In this document: piece after piece, positions 6,224 through 10,857 of the stretch
Numbering within the stretch: position 1 is the stretch's first letter
Layout of the letters: each line of letters begins with the position of its first letter
NCBI GenBank assembly: GCA_003023165.1
Contig: PXSD01000073.1
Coordinates: 1 to 10,857 of the forward strand
DNA length: 10,857 nucleotides
Direction: 5' to 3'
Source: Halobacteriales archaeon QS_9_67_15
GTDB taxonomy: Archaea > Halobacteriota > Halobacteria > Halobacteriales > Haloarculaceae
The notes under the pieces: generated by a model
The model's input: only the letters and a program-made list of their open reading frames with translations
Databases searched by the model: none
What the model was told of the DNA's origin: nothing
Made by a program: the position numbers and the translations under genes

Positions 6224-6249
6224 CGGCCACGACTCTACCGCGAGCGACC

Positions 6250-9200
6250 ATGCACATCAAAGAGCTCGTCCTTGACAACTTCAAGAGTTTCGGCCGGAAG
6301 ACTCGAATCCCGTTCTACGAAGACTTCACTACCGTCAGCGGCCCGAACGGCTCCGGTAAATCCAATATAATCGACGCCGTCCTGTTCGCCCTCGGGCTCG
6401 CACGAACCTCCGGTATCCGCGCGGAGAAACTGACAGACCTGATCTACAACCCCGGCCACGCCGACGGCGAGGCCGACGTCGACGGCGAACGCGAGGCCAG
6501 CGTCGAGGTCATCCTCGACAACGGCGACGGCACGCTCTCGCGCTCGCAGGTCGTCACCGCCGCCGGCACCGAGAACGTCGGCGACGTCGACGAGATCTCC
6601 ATCAGACGGCGCGTCAAGGAGACCGACGACAACTACTACTCCTACTACTACATCAACGGTCGCTCGGTCAACCTCTCGGACATCCAGGACCTCCTCGCCC
6701 AGGCGGGCGTCACGCCCGAAGGCTACAACGTCGTCATGCAGGGCGACGTGACCGAGATCATCAACATGACCGCGGGCTCGCGCCGCGAGATCATCGACGA
6801 GATCGCCGGCGTCGCCGAGTTCGACCAGAAGAAGGAGTCCGCGTTCGAGGAGCTCGACGTCGTCGAGGAACGCATCGAGGAGGCGCAACTCCGAATCGAG
6901 GAGAAGGAGACGCGACTCGACCAGCTCTCCGAGGAACGGGAGACCGCCCTCGAGTACCAGGGCCTGCGCGACGAGAAAGGCGAGTACGAGAGCTACCGGA
7001 AGGCCGCCGAACTCGAGGACAAACGCGACGAACTCGCCGCGGCCACCGACACCGTCGAGGACCTCGAGGCCGAACTCGAAGCGCTACAGGTCGAACTCGA
7101 CGAGCGACAGGGCAAGGTCCTCAGGCTCGAAGACGAACTCGACGACCTGAACGCGGAGATCGAGCGCAAGGGCGAGGACGAACAGCTCGCCATCAAGCGC
7201 GAGATAGAGGAAATCAAGGGCGACATCTCGCGGCTCGAAGACACGATCGAGGCCGCCGAGGCGGCCATCGAGGACGCGGAGAACGAGCGCCGCCGGGCGT
7301 TCGTCGAGATAGACCGGAAACAGGAGACCATCGACGACCTCGAGTCGGACATCCGCGAGGCGAAGGTGTCGAAGTCCTCGTTGAAAGCCGACGTGCAGGA
7401 GAAGGAGGGCGAACTCGAGGAGGTGCAGGCCCGCATCGACGAGGTCGGCGAGGAGTTCGAGGAAGTCAAGGAAGAACTCGAAGAGAAGCGGTCGGCGCTG
7501 GAGGAGCTGAAATCCGAGAAGAACGAGCTCCAGCGCGAACAGGACCGCCTGCTCGATGAGGCCCGGCGTCGGTCGAACGAACAGCGCGAGACCGAGACGG
7601 AGATCGAGGACCTCGAAGACCGGGTCCCGGAGATCGACGCCGAGATCGAGGACCTGCAGGGCGAACTCGACAAGGCGAAGAAGAACCAGGAGACCATCGC
7701 CGAGGTGGTCGCGGACCTGAAAGACGAGCGCCGCGCGCTCCAGGACGACCTCGACGACGTCGAGGACGAACTCACGGCCAAACAGCAGGAGTACGCCGAG
7801 CTCGAAGCGAAGGCCGGAGAGGACGGCGACTCCTCGTACGGGCGCGCGGTGACGACGATCCTGAACGCGGGTATCGACGGCGTCCACGGGACGGTCGGCC
7901 AACTGGGCGGCGTCGACCCGGAGTACGCGGTGGCCTGTGAGACGGCCGCCGGGGGTCGCCTCGCGCACGTGGTCGTCGACGACGACAGCATCGGTCAGCA
8001 GTGTATCGACTACCTGAAATCGCGCGGGGCGGGGCGAGCTACCTTCCTGCCGGTCACGCAGATGCAAAACCGCTCGCTGCCGAGCCTGCCCGGCCACGAC
8101 GGGGTCGTCGACTTCGCCGCCAACCTCGTGGACTTCGACCGCGAGTACGCCGGCGTCTTCTCGTACGTCCTCGGCGACACGCTCGTCGTCGACGACATGG
8201 ACACCGCTCGCGAGTTCATGGGCGACTTCCGGATGGTCACCCTCGACGGCGACCTCGTCGAGAAGTCCGGCGCGATGACCGGCGGCTCCTCGAAGGGGAC
8301 TCGCTACTCCTTCTCCGGCGGAGAGGGGCAGCTCGAACGGATCGCCGCCACGATCAACGACCTCGAGGACGAGCGCCAGTCCGTCCGCGAGGAACTCCGG
8401 GACGTGGCGGAGCGTCTCGACGACGCTCGGGACACGGAGAGCGACGCCACCGAGCAGGTCCGCGACATCGAGACGGACATCGAGCGCCGCGAGACCGAGC
8501 GCGAGGAGGTCGAGACGGAGATCGAGGACCTCCGCGAGCGGCTCTCGGAGATCGAGGACGAACGCGACGGCGTCTCCGAAGAGATGGACGAAATCGAGGC
8601 CGAGATCGAGGCGAAGACGGCGGAGATCGAGGCCCTGCAGGCCGACATCGACGAACTGGAGACGGAGGTCGCGGGCTCCGAACTCCCCGACCTGACGAGT
8701 CGCGCCGACGAGATCACCGCGGCGATCGACGACCTGGAGGACCAGATCGACGACCTCGACGGCGAGCTGAACGAACTCGAACTCGAGACGGAGTACGCCG
8801 AAGACGCCATCGACGACCTCCAGGAGACGATCGAGTCGACCCAGAACCGCAAGGCCGAGCAGAAAGAGCGCATCGAGGGCTTCGAGGCAGCGATCGAGGA
8901 GAAAGAGGCGGTTCTCGAGGAGAAAGAGGAGGCGGTCGCCGAACTCGAATCGGAACTGGCGGACCTGAAAGACGAGCGCGAGGAGCTGAAAGACGACCTC
9001 AAGGCGGCCCGTGCCGAGCGCGACGAGAAGAAGGAGACGGTCAATGGGGTCGAGAGCGACCTCGACGAGCGCCGCGACGAGGCCGAGCGGCTGGAGTGGG
9101 AGGTCGACGAACTCGAGGCGGCGGTCGGCGACTACGACCCCGAGGAGATCCCCGACCACGACGAGGTGGAGTCGGAGATCCAGCGTCTCGAGGCGGAGAT

Positions 9201-9822
9201 GGAGGCGCTGGAGCCGGTCAACATGCTCGCGATCGAAGAGTACGACCGCGTCGAAGCGGAGCTCGACGACATCCGGGAGAAGAAGGCGACACTCGTCGAC
9301 GAGGCGGAGGGCATCCGCGACCGGATCGACCGCTACGAGCAGAACAAGCGAGAGACGTTCATGGAGTCGTTCGACGCCATCGACGAGCAGTTCCAGGACA
9401 TCTTCGAGCGACTCTCGAACGGGAGCGGACACCTCCACCTCGAGGACGAGGACGACCCCTTCGAGGGCGGGCTGACGATGAAAGCCCAGCCGGCCGACAA
9501 GCCGATCCAGCGACTCAACGCGATGTCCGGCGGCGAGAAGTCGCTGACGGCGCTGGCGTTTATCTTCGCGATCCAGCGACACAACCCCGCCCCGTTCTAC
9601 GCGCTGGACGAGGTCGACGCGTTCCTCGACGCGAAGAACGCCGACCTCGTCGGCGAGATGGTCGACGAGCTCGCCGGGAAAGCCCAGTTCGTCGTCGTCT
9701 CGCACCGCTCGGCGATGCTCGAACGGTCCGAGCGGGCCATCGGCGTGACGATGCAGGGCGACAACGTGAGCGCTGTGACCGGTATCGACCTGAGTTCCGA
9801 AGGGGTGCCTGCCGATGACTAG
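6250..9822 (+). CDS. smc: Chromosome segregation ATPase SMC
   Basis: This 1190-residue SMC is the ATPase of prokaryotic condensin, which compacts and resolves the chromosome by ATP-driven loop extrusion as a homodimer with ScpA. All canonical parts are present. The N-terminal head (1-165) has Walker A GPNGSGKSN at 31-39 and the Q-loop Gln164 (VVMQGDV). The first coiled-coil arm is about 170-525. The hinge is about 530-685, with the glycine-rich MTGGSSKGTRYS near its end. The second arm is about 690-1035, similar in length to the first. The C-terminal head carries the signature AMSGGEKSLTALAFIF (SGGEKS at 1093-1098), Walker B FYALDEVDAFLD (Asp1120, catalytic Glu1121) and the H-switch His1152 (VVVSHR). 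Length and motifs match functional archaeal SMCs. The ATG at 6250 begins the family-typical MHIKELVLDNFKSF. The TAG stop at 9820-9822 overlaps the scpA ATG. Confidence 0.98.
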   Translation: MHIKELVLDNFKSFGRKTRIPFYEDFTTVSGPNGSGKSNIIDAVLFALGLARTSGIRAEKLTDLIYNPGHADGEADVDGEREASVEVILDNGDGTLSRSQVVTAAGTENVGDVDEISIRRRVKETDDNYYSYYYINGRSVNLSDIQDLLAQAGVTPEGYNVVMQGDVTEIINMTAGSRREIIDEIAGVAEFDQKKESAFEELDVVEERIEEAQLRIEEKETRLDQLSEERETALEYQGLRDEKGEYESYRKAAELEDKRDELAAATDTVEDLEAELEALQVELDERQGKVLRLEDELDDLNAEIERKGEDEQLAIKREIEEIKGDISRLEDTIEAAEAAIEDAENERRRAFVEIDRKQETIDDLESDIREAKVSKSSLKADVQEKEGELEEVQARIDEVGEEFEEVKEELEEKRSALEELKSEKNELQREQDRLLDEARRRSNEQRETETEIEDLEDRVPEIDAEIEDLQGELDKAKKNQETIAEVVADLKDERRALQDDLDDVEDELTAKQQEYAELEAKAGEDGDSSYGRAVTTILNAGIDGVHGTVGQLGGVDPEYAVACETAAGGRLAHVVVDDDSIGQQCIDYLKSRGAGRATFLPVTQMQNRSLPSLPGHDGVVDFAANLVDFDREYAGVFSYVLGDTLVVDDMDTAREFMGDFRMVTLDGDLVEKSGAMTGGSSKGTRYSFSGGEGQLERIAATINDLEDERQSVREELRDVAERLDDARDTESDATEQVRDIETDIERRETEREEVETEIEDLRERLSEIEDERDGVSEEMDEIEAEIEAKTAEIEALQADIDELETEVAGSELPDLTSRADEITAAIDDLEDQIDDLDGELNELELETEYAEDAIDDLQETIESTQNRKAEQKERIEGFEAAIEEKEAVLEEKEEAVAELESELADLKDEREELKDDLKAARAERDEKKETVNGVESDLDERRDEAERLEWEVDELEAAVGDYDPEEIPDHDEVESEIQRLEAEMEALEPVNMLAIEEYDRVEAELDDIREKKATLVDEAEGIRDRIDRYEQNKRETFMESFDAIDEQFQDIFERLSNGSGHLHLEDEDDPFEGGLTMKAQPADKPIQRLNAMSGGEKSLTALAFIFAIQRHNPAPFYALDEVDAFLDAKNADLVGEMVDELAGKAQFVVVSHRSAMLERSERAIGVTMQGDNVSAVTGIDLSSEGVPADD

Positions 9823-10785
9823 CGAGGGCTCCGAGACGCGCGAGTCGCGGAGCGACTCGGAAACGCGAGCGGGGAGCGAAGCGACCCGCGCGACGAGCCG
9901 GTCACCGGAGAGCCGTCCGTCGACGGCCAGCCCGACCCGTCGGTCGACGAGGACGAGCGGGCCGACGCCGCGGGAGCGGACTCCGCGGACGAAGACGGGG
10001 ACGCGGAGCCGGTCGAGGTCCTCGTCGGGCTCGCGGAGGACGGCGAGATCGACCCGTGGGACATCGACATCGTCGCGGTGACGGACAAGTTCCTCGACCG
10101 GCTCGACGACGGCGACCTGCGGACCTCCGGTCGTGCGCTGTTCTACGCGAGCGTGCTCCTGCGGATGAAAAGCGACGCGATGCTCGACGACGGCGACGAC
10201 GAGGACGAAAAGCCGTGGGAGGAGCCCTGGGAGCGGGGCGGCGGGATGGCCGAGGAGGGTTTCGACGGGCCGGACCCGTTCGCCGCGCTGGAGTCGGAGA
10301 TGGACCGACGGCTCGAACGCCGGCGGGCTCGCGGGATGCCCCGGACGCTCGACGAACTCGTCCGCGACCTGCGCGAGGCCGAGCGGGACAACTGGTGGAA
10401 GGAGTCCCGCGAGTACGACACCAGCGAGTCGCCCGAGGGGTACCAGCGCGGGACTCAGGAACTCGACTACCGGGTCGGCGACGACCTGCGAATGGACGAC
10501 GAACCGAGCGCCGCGGACGTGACCGGCAAGGCACACGACGAGGACATCGACGCGGTCATGGCGGACGTCCACGACGCGCTCAGGGAACAGTACGACAAGG
10601 GTCGCGAGGAGGTGCTCTACCGCGAGGTCGAGACCGCTGGCGGCTCGCGCGTCGAGACGTTCCTCGGCCTGCTCTTCCTCGCACACCGCGGTCGGGTCCG
10701 ACTCAGCCAGGACGACCTGTTCGGCGACCTGTGGATCCAGGACCCCAACGCCGCGACCGGCTCGGAAGAAGCCGTCGCCGACTGA
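9815..10785 (+). CDS. scpA: Segregation and condensation protein A (kleisin), with an apparent frameshift near its 5' end
   Basis: ScpA is the kleisin that bridges the two SMC heads. The conserved body is clear: LVGLAEDGEIDPWDIDIV and VTDKFLDRLDDGDLRTSGRA (the SMC-neck-binding N-terminal domain, from about 10006), an acidic linker, and a C-terminal winged helix (ETFLGLLFLAHRGRVRLSQD, then LFGDLWIQDP). The natural start is the ATG at 9815, overlapping the smc TAG. However, that frame closes at 10079-10081, while the conserved body lies one base back, in the smc frame. The body frame has no ATG, GTG or TTG between the TAG and a GTG at 10078, which would discard the conserved N-terminal helix. 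One extra G in the G4 run at 9871-9874 would join the frames, giving 323 residues. Codon character supports a switch before about 9898. A real lesion, sequencing error, frameshifting or TAG readthrough cannot be separated here. Confidence 0.8.
9841..9889 (+). repeat. Two GC-rich inverted repeats at the 5' end of scpA
   Basis: CGAGTCGC (9841-9848) and GCGACTCG (9852-9859) form a perfect 8-base stem with a GGA loop. GCGGG (9869-9873) and CCCGC (9885-9889) form a second stem with an 11-base loop. They begin 19 bases after the smc stop and cover the G4 run where the scpA frame appears to break. In the ATG frame the region reads as a low-complexity Ser/Arg/Glu/Thr stretch. Such short CG-rich palindromes are frequent in haloarchaeal gene-end and intergenic DNA. 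Confidence 0.45.
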
Positions 10786-10857
10786 GAACGGAAGTCATCT
10801 CGAAGGCTCTGCCGTCCACGGCGGTTCCGAAGACGCGAGACGCCGACGGCGTGACCG
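10786..10857. other. Short tail after scpA with no gene visible
   Basis: The last 72 bases follow the scpA TGA. They contain two small hairpins, GCCGT-CC-ACGGC (10811-10822) and ACGCC-GAC-GGCGT (10840-10852), neither with a T tract. No start codon with a believable reading frame is seen, and the window ends here. Confidence 0.4.

Noticed and set aside
7084..10686. 1200-codon open frame on the minus strand opposite smc and scpA
   Set aside because: It is the mirror of a GC-rich, Glu/Asp/Arg-rich coiled-coil gene; the product is Leu/Val/Arg-rich low complexity with no recognisable domain, while the opposite strand encodes complete SMC motifs.
10078..10785. scpA starting at the GTG at 10078 as an intact short gene
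   Set aside because: The conserved ScpA N-terminal segment is encoded immediately upstream in the same frame, so this start would cut a domain; kept only as a fallback.

Overview
The window comes from a halophilic archaeon (class Halobacteria). It is very GC-rich, its proteins are strongly acidic (Asp/Glu-rich and Lys-poor), promoters look like sparse AT-rich TATA elements about 28 bases before the start codon, and it carries families largely confined to haloarchaea (a Bat-type PAS/GAF/HTH regulator, a DUF7344-like winged-helix protein, a DUF7518-like small coiled-coil protein). No tRNA, rRNA, CRISPR array or transposase gene was seen.

Left part (1-4313), all on the + strand. It opens with the 3' end of a probable KEOPS subunit gene (pcc1) and ends with prefoldin beta (pfdB) directly abutting a DUF3194 gene. 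In many euryarchaea pcc1, pfdB and the DUF3194 gene lie together in a translation/protein-folding cluster. Here about 3.3 kb separates pcc1 from pfdB, and it holds an 889-residue four-PAS/GAF/Bat-HTH sensor-regulator and a small DUF7344-like winged-helix protein. A perfect 16-base palindrome containing two CTAG tetranucleotides lies upstream of the small regulator.

Middle part (4314-5812). A compact 105-base element with imperfect inverted-repeat ends and internal hairpins separates the DUF3194 gene from a convergent minus-strand gene. That gene encodes a Thr/Pro-linker, sequon-rich protein that looks like a haloarchaeal surface lipoprotein but has no visible signal peptide or lipobox cysteine.

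Right part (5924-10785), + strand. This is a chromosome-organisation operon: a small coiled-coil protein, then the full-length condensin ATPase SMC (1190 residues), then its kleisin partner ScpA, whose start overlaps the smc stop. A good TATA-like element sits 28 bases before the small gene.

The most striking anomaly is scpA. Its natural start (ATG overlapping the smc TAG) is in a different frame from the conserved body, which instead lies in the smc frame beyond the TAG. One missing base, most simply in a G4 run at 9871-9874, would restore a 323-residue protein. This is a real frameshift, a sequencing error in a repetitive GC-rich stretch, or a recoding event. I found no clearly new multi-gene system; the best leads are the scpA frame problem, the 105-base element, the palindrome and the leaderless surface-type protein.
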